DNA from: Saccharofermentans sp. | GTDB lineage: Bacteria; Bacillota; Clostridia; Saccharofermentanales; Saccharofermentanaceae | Length of the DNA: 45,063 bases | NCBI GenBank assembly: GCA_024695505.1 | Contig: JAILIB010000020.1 | Span: 1 to 45,063 of the forward strand | Direction of reading: 5' to 3' | Shown here: one piece after another, positions 33,093-41,683 of the stretch | How the letters are laid out: every line of letters starts with the position of its first letter | Numbering within the stretch: the first letter of the stretch is position 1 | The notes under the pieces: generated by a model | What the model saw: the letters and a program-made list of their open reading frames with translations, nothing else | Told to the model about the DNA's origin: nothing | Database searches by the model: none | Position numbers and translations under genes: made by a program

Positions 33093-35714
33093 TCAGTGAA
33101 CGCCCTCGTACTTCCAGTTTGAGCGCTTCCAGACGTCGTCTTTGACCGAATACCACTGAGCCTTGTCAAAAGTGTTCGTGCCGTTCGTCAGAACGTCCCA
33201 TGCACCCGAAAAGATAACATTCTGAGGGCCCTTCTTTCTGTCAGGATCTGAAAGAGGATTCCCCGTAAAAGGATTTACCGCATTCTTTATGACCCCCTGT
33301 GTCGCAAGCGCAGGGGTGTCTGCATTTGTCATGAATTCATCGGAGACCTTGAAGCCCTTGCTTCCGAAGTCCTTTACCATAAGGAGCGGGATAAAGCCCT
33401 GCGCATCGAATTTTTCTCCGTCGTTATTGAAGATGAGTTCTTCAAACTGTCCGACGCCGTAAGCGTGATCCGACACGATTATTATCCTTGTGTTATCGTA
33501 TACTCCCTGTTCCTTCAGGTAGTCGAGCCAGTTTGCAACCGACAGGAACGCTCCCATGTTCATTTCATAGAAGACATACTGCGCAGTCGTCTCCATCTTG
33601 AGAGTCTTCCCGTCAACAACAAATCTGTCCTTATGCGTCTTGTCGTACTCGGTGTTGTCCACAAAGTATCTCGGCTCATACTCAGGTTCCTGGAGCATAG
33701 ACATGTCATGCGTCGACTTATTGGCGAATATGGTCATGTTGTTTCCCGATGCGGAGATCTTTGTCATAGACTTCATAGACTTCAGGGCATAGTATTCAGA
33801 CTCAAAGCTGAGATAATGGCCGATCGCCTTGGACGTTCCGCTTACCACCTGGAACGACGATCTCTCCTCTCCCGTCATCAGGCCGGTCATGTTATATTTT
33901 CCCTTGTCATAAAGCAAAGGCTGGATCACGACCGGACAGGACTTGAAGAGACTGTAGCAGTAAAGATTGCGGCAAAGCGCGGCCTCAAGGTTCGCACACT
34001 TTTCAGGAAGATCCGGAAGATAGTGATAGCCCGTGTTATAGACATTGAGACCCTCGAAGTCCTTGAAGACGGTGAGATCCGGGATCCAGCTGTAGCCCGC
34101 ATAGGTCGGGTTGATGAATGTGCAGTCCCATCCTTCTTTTGAGAAAACGGTCGGCATGACCTTAAGGCATTCATTCTGCTTGTCGACAAGAAGTTCACTG
34201 CTTCTCTCGTTTATCTTTTCCGGGGTGTAATCATAACCGCCGTAAAGAGCAGGAGAAGCAAAATTGGTGCTCTGGCCGTAAGACAGCGTGTTTCTGTACC
34301 ATGTGAAACCGTCAAAGCTTTCCTTAAGTTCGGGTTTCTCGTTCATGAGATAAGGGACCATCGAGCCTATGGCGCGGTCGAGCATTATGACCACAACGTT
34401 CTGGCCGTCTTTTGAAAGTTCAAACGACGGCTTTTCGGAATAGCTGTTAAATGCCAGCTTGTACTGCTCGTTGATCTTTACGATATTGCCGCAGGATATG
34501 AGGATAAGGGCAACGGCTCCGCACCCCGCCAGTACCGCGGGAAAGCTCTTCGTATACCTGATAAGAAGGATGCACACGGCTGTCGCAAACAGCAGGAACA
34601 CGGCATTCCAAATCATGTCATCAACTGCAAATTTTGGGCTTAAGACGTATTGCAGCGTCTCGACCATGTCGCCGAAGAAGTTGCTGTACAAGGTGTTGTT
34701 AAGCAGTGCGCCCGCACAAAGGACAAACATTACCTTGCTCATCAGGCTTCTTCCCTTTGGCGAGGCAAGATAGTAAAAAAGCCCCGTCCAGATAACAAAA
34801 AGCCCGATTCCGGTCAGTAGCGGATAGAACAGATAAAAAGCGGGATCGCTCATCGTATATCTGTTCATGAACTGCTGGGGCGATGAAGAAAGAACGTTGG
34901 ACGGAATGAAAAGGCCCGTGAACAGTGCAAGGAATACGGCCGAAGCGGTTAAAAGGACATTGCTGCGGAATGAAGCCGCACGGTCCGGTTTTTCAGAAGC
35001 TTTCTTTTCTTTAGAAGCCTTGCCTTCCTTTTTCTTCTCACGGAGAACGAGCATTACGATGTTTTTCACAAGAGAGAAAATGTTGTTGAGCGTCCAGTAG
35101 AAGACGAGGCCTGCGGGCGAATTATAAAGGAAGACGAGAAATACAGCCGCTATCAGATACATCTGAAGCTTTGACTTGAGCGGAAGTCCCTTACCGTAAA
35201 CGATTCCCGAAATTATGTTGATGAGCGTCATCAGTATCGGAAGAACGTTTACCGCGATGCCTCCGATAACGAGCATTCCGTCAGGCGCGCTCAGATCCCT
35301 GATGGGACCTGCAGATACTCCTGAGAGCAGGCTGCATCCCGAGAGCATCCTGTATGCCGCAATGAAGAACGGGATCTGAAGGAGCAGTGAAACTGAGCTC
35401 TTCAGGACATTAAGCGGGCTGTAATCGTTCTGACGGTAATATGTCTGAAGGATCATGAAGCGCTCGTCGCCCTTGAAGGATTGCCTGATGTGCTTGATAA
35501 CGGGCGCGAGCTTGATCTCCTTCTCGCGCGCCTCTTCCTGGATCTTGTCAGCACGCCTGTAGAGAGGCAGGACCACCAGATTGAATACCAGACTAAGGAT
35601 GATTATCGATACGGCAACGTTGCCGGACAATCCTGAAATGATCGAAAAGACTATCTCAAAAAGGAGTTCGATCGGGTATATGATCAAAGTGTAGAGCGCC
35701 GTCAGGAAGGTCAT
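33093..35714 (-). CDS. YidC/Oxa1-like domain fused to a sulfatase/LTA-synthase-like domain
   Basis: An 873-residue fusion. Residues 1-225 match YidC/Oxa1: helices with VSIIILSLVFNLVVLPL, a charged cytoplasmic hairpin, and SPLNVLKSSVSLLLQIPFF in place of the usual NPLAGC-type block. The arginine expected in the hydrophilic groove (TxxxRxxxxPL in SpoIIIJ) is Asn45. A basic linker (225-248) and about four more helices (250-410) follow. The extracellular alkaline-phosphatase-fold domain covers about 437-873. It has Asp446 in VVVIMLDRAIG, a Ser/Thr-rich nucleophile region STNFASPAL (482-490), Thr-His-Asp at 668-670 and Asp749-His750 in IVSDHAYG. The second half resembles phosphoglycerol- or phosphoethanolamine-type transferases. 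The ATG overlaps the alr stop (ATGA). Insertase activity is doubtful; polymer modification is inferred. Confidence 0.88.
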   Translation of the reverse strand: MTFLTALYTLIIYPIELLFEIVFSIISGLSGNVAVSIIILSLVFNLVVLPLYRRADKIQEEAREKEIKLAPVIKHIRQSFKGDERFMILQTYYRQNDYSPLNVLKSSVSLLLQIPFFIAAYRMLSGCSLLSGVSAGPIRDLSAPDGMLVIGGIAVNVLPILMTLINIISGIVYGKGLPLKSKLQMYLIAAVFLVFLYNSPAGLVFYWTLNNIFSLVKNIVMLVLREKKKEGKASKEKKASEKPDRAASFRSNVLLTASAVFLALFTGLFIPSNVLSSSPQQFMNRYTMSDPAFYLFYPLLTGIGLFVIWTGLFYYLASPKGRSLMSKVMFVLCAGALLNNTLYSNFFGDMVETLQYVLSPKFAVDDMIWNAVFLLFATAVCILLIRYTKSFPAVLAGCGAVALILISCGNIVKINEQYKLAFNSYSEKPSFELSKDGQNVVVIMLDRAIGSMVPYLMNEKPELKESFDGFTWYRNTLSYGQSTNFASPALYGGYDYTPEKINERSSELLVDKQNECLKVMPTVFSKEGWDCTFINPTYAGYSWIPDLTVFKDFEGLNVYNTGYHYLPDLPEKCANLEAALCRNLYCYSLFKSCPVVIQPLLYDKGKYNMTGLMTGEERSSFQVVSGTSKAIGHYLSFESEYYALKSMKSMTKISASGNNMTIFANKSTHDMSMLQEPEYEPRYFVDNTEYDKTHKDRFVVDGKTLKMETTAQYVFYEMNMGAFLSVANWLDYLKEQGVYDNTRIIIVSDHAYGVGQFEELIFNNDGEKFDAQGFIPLLMVKDFGSKGFKVSDEFMTNADTPALATQGVIKNAVNPFTGNPLSDPDRKKGPQNVIFSGAWDVLTNGTNTFDKAQWYSVKDDVWKRSNWKYEGVH

Positions 35715-36871
35715 TTCCCGTTACCGCCCGAATAGATCCGCCTGACCCGCTTGCCCACGTCACATGTTATCTCGTAGTTTATCGTGCCCATCCGTTCCGC
35801 AAGGTCGTCAGCTGAGCGGTCTCTGCCGAAAACAACGACTTTGTCGCCAACCTTCGGCCTTACCTTCATGTCGGTGGTATCCACCATGCACATATCCATG
35901 CACACGTTGCCGATTATCGGGCACTTCTCACCGTCCACCACGAGTTCAAAACCATTGGAAAGCAGTCTGGACAGACCGTCTGCATACCCTATTCCGACCG
36001 TCGTGACCTCGGTCTCGCGCTTCGCCGTAAAATGCCTGCCGTAGCTGACTGTGGCACCCTCGGGTATCGTCTTTACGTGTATTACTTTCGCATACCAGTT
36101 CATGACAGGGATAAGGTCAAGTCTGACCGGAGGCTCAGGGCATCCGGGCGGCATGAGTCCGTACAGGATTATCCCCGCTCTTACGAGGTCCATATGCATT
36201 TCGGGGAATCTCATTATCCCCGCGCTGTTGCAGATGTGCTTTTTCTTAAAGAAGATGCCCTCGCTCTCAAGCGCTCTGACCTGGCCCATGAAAGCTTCAA
36301 ACTGCCTGTTTGTATATTCATCGTCATCAGTATCCGCGACCGCGAAATGAGAGAACACGCCGTAAGGGATTATTCCGGGGAGTTTTAAGCTCCTGACTAT
36401 CTCTTCTGTTGCGGATCCGTCTGTTGCAAATCCGATGCGTCCCATGCCGGTATCGAGCTTGATATGTACCTTTATTTCCTTGCCCTGCGCTGCCGCTTCG
36501 TCAGAAAGAGCCTTGGCAATGTCATATGAATAGACCGCCTGTTCGACATCATATCTGACTGCATCGGCATAACGGCTCCGGTCCGTGAAGCCCAAAGTCA
36601 TCATCGGAGCATCTATTCCGCGGCGTCTTAAATCAACCGCCTCATCGATCGTAGCGAGGCAGAGTCCCGCCGCACCGCAATCCAAAAGAGTCTTCGCGGT
36701 CTCATAAGCCCCGTGTCCGTATGCGTCTGCTTTAACAACGGCGAGGATACCCGCACCGGGAGAAGTAACTTTCCTGATCTCTTTGAAATTATGCCTGAGC
36801 GCGTCAAGATCTATCTCAACGCACGAACGGTCATAGTATGCGGAATTGACGGCGTTAAAAGAATCTTCCAT
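35711..36871 (-). CDS. alr: Alanine racemase
   Basis: A 386-residue PLP enzyme making D-alanine for peptidoglycan and possibly for teichoic acid esters. The PLP lysine is in AVVKADAYGHG and the catalytic Tyr in ATVSYGRHF. The C-terminal beta domain includes CPIIGNVCMDMCMVD. It follows nnrD by 6 bases (GAGG binding site between) and overlaps the YidC-sulfatase gene by 4 bases. Its company (ddl five genes upstream) supports a role in cell-wall precursor supply. Confidence 0.96.
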   Translation of the reverse strand: MEDSFNAVNSAYYDRSCVEIDLDALRHNFKEIRKVTSPGAGILAVVKADAYGHGAYETAKTLLDCGAAGLCLATIDEAVDLRRRGIDAPMMTLGFTDRSRYADAVRYDVEQAVYSYDIAKALSDEAAAQGKEIKVHIKLDTGMGRIGFATDGSATEEIVRSLKLPGIIPYGVFSHFAVADTDDDEYTNRQFEAFMGQVRALESEGIFFKKKHICNSAGIMRFPEMHMDLVRAGIILYGLMPPGCPEPPVRLDLIPVMNWYAKVIHVKTIPEGATVSYGRHFTAKRETEVTTVGIGYADGLSRLLSNGFELVVDGEKCPIIGNVCMDMCMVDTTDMKVRPKVGDKVVVFGRDRSADDLAERMGTINYEITCDVGKRVRRIYSGGNGK

Positions 36872-36877
36872 ATGTCC

Positions 36878-37768
36878 TCAGTTCCACCCTGCTTTCGCGA
36901 AAGCTTCCGGAATGAATTCCTCCAGATCAGAGGGCAGCATGGCCCGCTTTCCGTATTTTGCCGAGGCTGCCAATCCTGCCTGTGAATGGATCCATACGGC
37001 AGCGCACGCAGCCTGTTCTGGTGTTGCCCCCTGTGCAAGCAGTCCTGCCGCAAGGCCGGCAAGAACGTCGCCGGATCCGCCCTTGGCAAGGCCATCATTC
37101 TCTGTATCGTTCCTGAACAATCTTCCGTCAGGCAGTGCGATGACCGTCCTGCTGTTCTTGAGTACGATCACGCTCTTGAGCTTCATTGCGAGTTTTCTTG
37201 CAGCCGTTTCGGAAGGATCATCGGGAAGGATTCCGTCCACTCCTGCGGCTATCCTGGCAAATTCACCCGGATGCGGCGTAAGTACTGCAGGGATCTCCCT
37301 GTGCCTTAACATCGGCAGTACGTGCTCTTTATCATGAGCCGCGGCGCTGAGCGCTCCTGCATCGATCACGAGCTTCACGGGTTTCCTGATGAAAAGGTCC
37401 AGAAGCGGCACTATGTTGAGGTCGTCAGCGGGTATGCCAGGACCGATAAGGACTGAATCAGCGTTTTCGAGAAGGCGTCCCGCAGTCCTTAAGACTCCGG
37501 TCGGCATACCGTCGCGGAGTGACTGCAGTGCACACGGATGAGTTACGCTGACAGCGTCAAGAGTTCTTTTCTCTGAATAGACGCGCACAAGACCGCAGCC
37601 TGATCTGAGAGCCGCGCCGCAGGCGAGCACGCAGGCACCGGGCATATATTCGGATCCGGCGGTTATAAGCGCCGTTCCGAAAGTTCCCTTGTGTCCCGAA
37701 GCCGGGCGGGCCGGAGCCATGCCCCGTACCAGTTCTTCAGTCAGGATGGTGACATCGTTATCAGTCAT
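36878..37768 (-). CDS. nnrD: ADP/ATP-dependent NAD(P)H-hydrate dehydratase
   Basis: A 296-residue ribokinase-like enzyme that repairs hydrated NAD(P)H. It corresponds to the C-terminal half of the bifunctional YjeF protein; the epimerase (NnrE) half is absent. Signature phrases are [16 protein letters not shown] near the N-terminus, [12 protein letters not shown] in the middle and [15 protein letters not shown] near the C-terminus with the catalytic Asp. The start overlaps the metA end by 8 bases. In Firmicutes nnrD is frequently near alr, as here. Confidence 0.93.
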   Translation of the reverse strand: MTDNDVTILTEELVRGMAPARPASGHKGTFGTALITAGSEYMPGACVLACGAALRSGCGLVRVYSEKRTLDAVSVTHPCALQSLRDGMPTGVLRTAGRLLENADSVLIGPGIPADDLNIVPLLDLFIRKPVKLVIDAGALSAAAHDKEHVLPMLRHREIPAVLTPHPGEFARIAAGVDGILPDDPSETAARKLAMKLKSVIVLKNSRTVIALPDGRLFRNDTENDGLAKGGSGDVLAGLAAGLLAQGATPEQAACAAVWIHSQAGLAASAKYGKRAMLPSDLEEFIPEAFAKAGWN

Positions 37769-38732
37769 GCTTCTCCTCGTCCCTTCCGGGTACCAGATCT
37801 TCGTTTCTTATGCTGCTGATTGCTCCGATATCGAACGGAGTCTCCTGATAAACGTAGTAGTTGAGCCAGTTCGTGTACATGAGGGTCGCCGAAGACCTCC
37901 ATCTGAGGAGCGCGCCCTTTGACGGGTCATTGTCAATGTAATAGTTGACCGGCAAAGCGGTATCAAGACCTGCGCCATGGTCCCTCTTATACTCTCTGTC
38001 GAGGGTCTCCCTGTCATACTCGGAGTGGCCCGTGATGAAGATCTGACGTCCGTGAAGATCCGAAACGGCATAGATCCCGCATTCTTCGGATTCGGAAAGG
38101 ATCCTTAAGTCGCTGTGCTTGATGATATCCTCTCTCCTGATCTCCGTATAACGGGAATGAGGAACATAGAAGATGTCGTCAAAGCCTCTGAAGAGCTTGA
38201 CCGGACGGCTCCATGTCATCGAGTGCTCGAAAACGCCGAAGACCTTCTGGTCGAGAACGTATTTCGGCACGCCGTAATGGTAGTAGAGTCCTGCAAAAGC
38301 ACCCCAGCAGAGATGGAGCGTGGAGTAAACATGTGTCTTGCTCCATTCCATTATCTGACAGAGTTCTTCCCAGTAGTCGACCTTTTCGAAAGGGAGCTTC
38401 TCGACCGGCGCGCCCGTAATGATCATGCCGTCGAAATACTGGTCCTTTATCTTGTCGAACGTCTCGTAATACTTGGTAAGATGCGCGGCGCTCGTATGGG
38501 TGGACTGGTGAGAAGCCATGCACATAAGCTCTATGTCGATCTGGATCGGAGTGTTTGAAAGAGCCCTTAAGAGCTGCGTTTCCGTCGTTATCTTGTCAGG
38601 CATCAGGTTAAGGATGACAAGTTTAAGCGCCCTTATGTCCTGCGACAGAGCGCGGTTTTCCTCCATAACAAATATTCTTTCCTGTTCGAGGGTCTGCCTC
38701 GCCGGAAGATTGTCTGATATTCTGATAGGCAT
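37761..38732 (-). CDS. metAA: Homoserine O-acetyltransferase (MetA type)
   Basis: A 323-residue MetA that activates homoserine for methionine synthesis. It begins [20 protein letters not shown]. The acyl-enzyme Cys142 is in [12 protein letters not shown] and the catalytic His/Glu pair is in FITGHSEYD. Residue 111 is Glu (GAPVE), whereas succinyl-CoA-using E. coli MetA has Gly there. By published family rules this predicts acetyl-CoA use. Start and length are standard. It sits 15 bases after the nucleoside-kinase-like gene. Confidence 0.95.
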   Translation of the reverse strand: MPIRISDNLPARQTLEQERIFVMEENRALSQDIRALKLVILNLMPDKITTETQLLRALSNTPIQIDIELMCMASHQSTHTSAAHLTKYYETFDKIKDQYFDGMIITGAPVEKLPFEKVDYWEELCQIMEWSKTHVYSTLHLCWGAFAGLYYHYGVPKYVLDQKVFGVFEHSMTWSRPVKLFRGFDDIFYVPHSRYTEIRREDIIKHSDLRILSESEECGIYAVSDLHGRQIFITGHSEYDRETLDREYKRDHGAGLDTALPVNYYIDNDPSKGALLRWRSSATLMYTNWLNYYVYQETPFDIGAISSIRNEDLVPGRDEEKHD

Positions 38733-38747
38733 TTTTAGCCTCCTTCG

Positions 38748-39755
38748 TTAACCGCTGATGAATTCGTTTAAAATGGATTCCGCGGGAACCTGGTCCGGAC
38801 TTACCACAGGTATCTTATCGAGATGGCCGATCAGCTTGCTCGCTTTTGCGAGTGCGGCTGAAAGATCGGCAAACGGCTTACCCGTATTTGATCTGTCCAT
38901 GAAGACGCTCGGCTCGATGGTACCCTTTTCGACCTGCTTCAGCGCCGCCTGTATATCGCTTAATGCGAGAGGCGCGATGATGAGGCTCTCATATGCAAGG
39001 AACGAATTGACGTGATAGTCGGCACAAGTCAGATAATCCGTATAGTACTTTTCCTCCGACTTGCTGATCATGGGCCAGTAATCGATCGTTGCGAGGGCGT
39101 GGGCATTCCTGTGCCTGTTGTCCCTGACGATCCTTCTGAGCATCCTGATCTCGTTGCTGTCCATGAGCTTGGTGTCACAGTAGACATTTCCGTACGGCAT
39201 GATGAAAACCTTTGAACATCTGTCGCCGAAATCTCCCGAGATCCTCGAATTGAGACCATGAAGTCCCTCCACGACCAAAACGCCGTCATCGCCCAGACAG
39301 ATCGCATTCTCAGGCTTGCCCTCGTGCTGCGTCCTCGTCTGGAAATCAAAGAACGGCGGGACCACGGTCTCCCCGTTAAGGATCCTTGCGATGTCATTTT
39401 GTATCCTGTCAACGTCAAGAGCATCGATCGTCTCATAGTCAGGCCTGCCCTCACGGTCGCAAATGATCTCCTTGAGATTGTAGTAATCGTCAAGCGACAG
39501 ATGGCAGGCCTTCCTGCCTGCCTCGTTGATCGTCTTTGTAAGCCTGAGCGTGAAAGTCGTCTTGCCGGAGGAAGTGGGGCCGGAAACAAAAATGGCCTTT
39601 TTGCTCCTGTCGGCGCATATTTCGGTGCAGATCGCATCGATCCTGCTGAGGAAAGACTTTTCCGATTCCGATATGAATCTGGGCAGATTTGCCGCTCCGA
39701 GACTCTCCTCGAGCTCTTCAACGGTTATGTCAATTCTGTCTCTAAGCTCTGCCAT
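38748..39755 (-). CDS. Uridine-kinase/phosphoribulokinase-like kinase
   Basis: A 335-residue P-loop kinase of the uridine kinase family. It has Walker A GPTSSGKTT (59-67), the acceptor-site CHLSLDDYYNLKEI, VPPFFDFQTRTQ, VLVVEGLHGLN and a lid region with RMLRRIVRDNRHRNA. It resembles the C-terminal kinase half of the TGS-containing nucleoside kinases of Clostridia but lacks their long N-terminal TGS/ThrRS-like half, having only about 50 residues before the P-loop. The ATG at 39755 has AGGAGG 5 bases upstream. The exact substrate (uridine or another nucleoside) is uncertain. Confidence 0.88.
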   Translation of the reverse strand: MAELRDRIDITVEELEESLGAANLPRFISESEKSFLSRIDAICTEICADRSKKAIFVSGPTSSGKTTFTLRLTKTINEAGRKACHLSLDDYYNLKEIICDREGRPDYETIDALDVDRIQNDIARILNGETVVPPFFDFQTRTQHEGKPENAICLGDDGVLVVEGLHGLNSRISGDFGDRCSKVFIMPYGNVYCDTKLMDSNEIRMLRRIVRDNRHRNAHALATIDYWPMISKSEEKYYTDYLTCADYHVNSFLAYESLIIAPLALSDIQAALKQVEKGTIEPSVFMDRSNTGKPFADLSAALAKASKLIGHLDKIPVVSPDQVPAESILNEFISG

Positions 39756-39799
39756 AGATTCCTCCTGTTTCCGCGGAAAGAGATTCAGCCTGAAGGAAC

Positions 39800-40408
39800 T
39801 TAGCGCTTCGAGGGGAAGAATCTCTTAAGTATCAGTGTGTTGATGAGCCAATCCCAAACGAACTGTGAAACCCTGAACACAATGTAGATGAGTCCCGGAA
39901 CTATCATTGCCACAACGATAATGCCCAAAACGGTAAGCATTACGTGAAGGCCTCCGGCAAGCACGCCCGTGACCGTTGCAAACGAACCGGAACTTGCAGC
40001 ATATTTTGTCGTGTACTCCTCAAGGGTCTTGTTGAGATAATCAACAATAAAATTCTGGAGATCGCCCACTTTGACCGTGAGTTTCGGGAGCATGAGGCTC
40101 ACGGTGTAACTTAAAACGAGATAAGATTTGAAAATCTTCTCTGCCAATACCAATATCTTGCCCCATAAGGGCATTCGATAGTATCTGAAATTGATGAAGG
40201 GACATGCAACGAACAGCACGATGAATGCCGCAAACATAGGCATTCCGACGTCCCCGCATCCGAGCAGCCTTTTGCCGAGAAGATAGGTGTAAAGGACTAT
40301 GCAGTTGCAAAGAAGGCCATAGATTATGAAGAGCCAGAAATGCTTTCTGTTCTCATAATCGGTATCGCTCCACAGCTTGCCGAGCATCAGGCCTTCAAGA
40401 TAATCCAA
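39800..40408 (-). CDS. Unidentified small polytopic membrane protein
   Basis: A 202-residue protein with about five membrane helices: roughly 25-45, 54-70, 90-105 (weaker), 140-165 and 170-192. An Asp/Glu-bearing helical loop at about 112-132 contains DLQNFIVDYLNKTLEEYT. The C-terminus is basic (LKRFFPSKR). I do not recognise the family. The start appears to be TTG at 40408, with GGAGG about 9 bases upstream. The first internal ATG would drop only eight residues. It is flanked on the same strand by ddl and the uridine-kinase-like gene. Confidence 0.72.
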   Translation of the reverse strand: MDYLEGLMLGKLWSDTDYENRKHFWLFIIYGLLCNCIVLYTYLLGKRLLGCGDVGMPMFAAFIVLFVACPFINFRYYRMPLWGKILVLAEKIFKSYLVLSYTVSLMLPKLTVKVGDLQNFIVDYLNKTLEEYTTKYAASSGSFATVTGVLAGGLHVMLTVLGIIVVAMIVPGLIYIVFRVSQFVWDWLINTLILKRFFPSKR

Positions 40409-40478
40409 ACCGCTGTTCCTCCATTTGATTAAACTTTAAGATTTTAACACATAAGGCGCTTAACAGCCACTTTAAGGC

Positions 40479-41534
40479 TCAAAGCCCCACTATATCGTCT
40501 CTTCCGCAGCTCATCACGATCTTTTCGCAAAGATCCTCATATTCGATACCCTCGGCCTTGGCAGCCTCGGGAAGGAGTGACGTGTTCGTCATGCCCGGGA
40601 GGTTGTTTGCCTCGATGAACCAGAACTCATGGGTGTTCTCGTCGTAGATCATGTCGATCCTTCCATACTGGTTCATCCTTAAGATATCGAAGATCCTGAC
40701 AGCAAGTTCCTGACACTTCCTGTAATCTTCCGGATCGATCTGAGCCGGGCAGACATGAGTAGTCAGGCCGTCCTGATACTTATTCTTATAATCGTAGAAT
40801 CCCTCGTGGGGGATTATCTCTGTTATGGGGAGAGCCCTGTGGCCTACCACGCCGATCGTGACCTCGCGTCCTTTCAGGAACTCCTCGACCAGAATGCTCT
40901 GCTTATAGGAAGCTGCCCACTCGAGCGCGGGAGCAAACTCCTCTTCTGTCTTAACGATGGAAACGCCGCATGAAGAACCGCAGCCGATAGGCTTGATAAC
41001 GCAAGGGATCCCGATCTCCGACTTGATCCTTTCGGGCGTAATCTCTTCGTATTTGCCGCTTATCCACTTTGCCGTTGGTATTCCGGCTCCTGCGATCAGA
41101 GCTTTGGAAAGAGTCTTGTCCATTGCGATGGCGCATCCGAGATATCCGCAGCCCGTATACTTTACATCGTAAGCGTCAAGCAGAGCCTGTACCTGGCCGT
41201 TCTCGCCGTGGGAACCGTGAAGTCCCAGGAATACCCTGTCGGCATACTGGCAGAGTTCGATGACCCTGGGGCCGACCCACTGTCTTCTTCCTCCATGCTG
41301 CCTGATTATCTCCTCAAGATCGGGTTCTGTCTCGGGGATCGTATAAGAATACGGATTGACCGTTCCGCGGCGGAAAAAGCTTTCCGCAGGAAGATTGTTC
41401 TCGATACCGTCATAAAGATCGATAAGTGCGACCTCGTGTCCCTTTGAAAGGAGCGCATTTGCGATGAGGCTTGCAGATTTGAGCGATACGTCACGCTCCG
41501 GCGACAATCCGCCGCCTAAAACAACTATTTTCAT
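40479..41534 (-). CDS. ddl: D-alanine--D-alanine ligase
   Basis: A 351-residue ATP-grasp ligase that joins two D-alanines for peptidoglycan precursors. It has the N-terminal VVLGGGLSPERDVSLKSA, the ATP-grasp CVIKPIGCGSSCGVSIV, the omega loop FYDYKNKYQDG and the C-terminal EANNLPGMTNTSLLP. The Tyr-Lys of the omega loop fits D-Ala-D-Ala rather than D-Ala-D-Lac activity. The ATG at 41534 has AAAGG about 7 bases upstream. It appears to be the first gene of the minus-strand series that also holds alr. Confidence 0.94.
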   Translation of the reverse strand: MKIVVLGGGLSPERDVSLKSASLIANALLSKGHEVALIDLYDGIENNLPAESFFRRGTVNPYSYTIPETEPDLEEIIRQHGGRRQWVGPRVIELCQYADRVFLGLHGSHGENGQVQALLDAYDVKYTGCGYLGCAIAMDKTLSKALIAGAGIPTAKWISGKYEEITPERIKSEIGIPCVIKPIGCGSSCGVSIVKTEEEFAPALEWAASYKQSILVEEFLKGREVTIGVVGHRALPITEIIPHEGFYDYKNKYQDGLTTHVCPAQIDPEDYRKCQELAVRIFDILRMNQYGRIDMIYDENTHEFWFIEANNLPGMTNTSLLPEAAKAEGIEYEDLCEKIVMSCGRDDIVGL

Positions 41535-41566
41535 GAAAAACCTTTCTTTTCACAAGATATATGGAG

Positions 41567-41572
41567 ATTATA
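41567..41572 (-). promoter_or_regulatory. Possible -10 element for ddl
   Basis: TATAAT on the minus strand, about 33 bases before the ddl ATG. No clear -35 box stands at the right distance, so this is a weak call. Confidence 0.35.
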
Positions 41573-41647
41573 GACCTTTTTCACAAATCTTTTCGCCCCT
41601 TTATCTGAAACTGTTATAAGTTTGTAAAAGTTGCTCTTTTTAATAAT

Positions 41648-41656
41648 TGATATAAT
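41648..41656 (+). promoter_or_regulatory. Extended -10 promoter for the 1051-residue membrane protein
   Basis: TGATATAAT (extended -10, TGnTATAAT) lies 27 bases before the ATG at 41684 within an AT-rich stretch. I see no good -35 box. Confidence 0.5.
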
Positions 41657-41683
41657 TATTTAAATTGTTAGAAGGGAGAAATT

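Noticed and set aside
33093..35714. Calling this gene simply membrane protein insertase YidC
   Set aside because: Only the first quarter is YidC-like, the groove arginine is replaced, and half of the protein is a phosphatase/sulfatase-fold domain.
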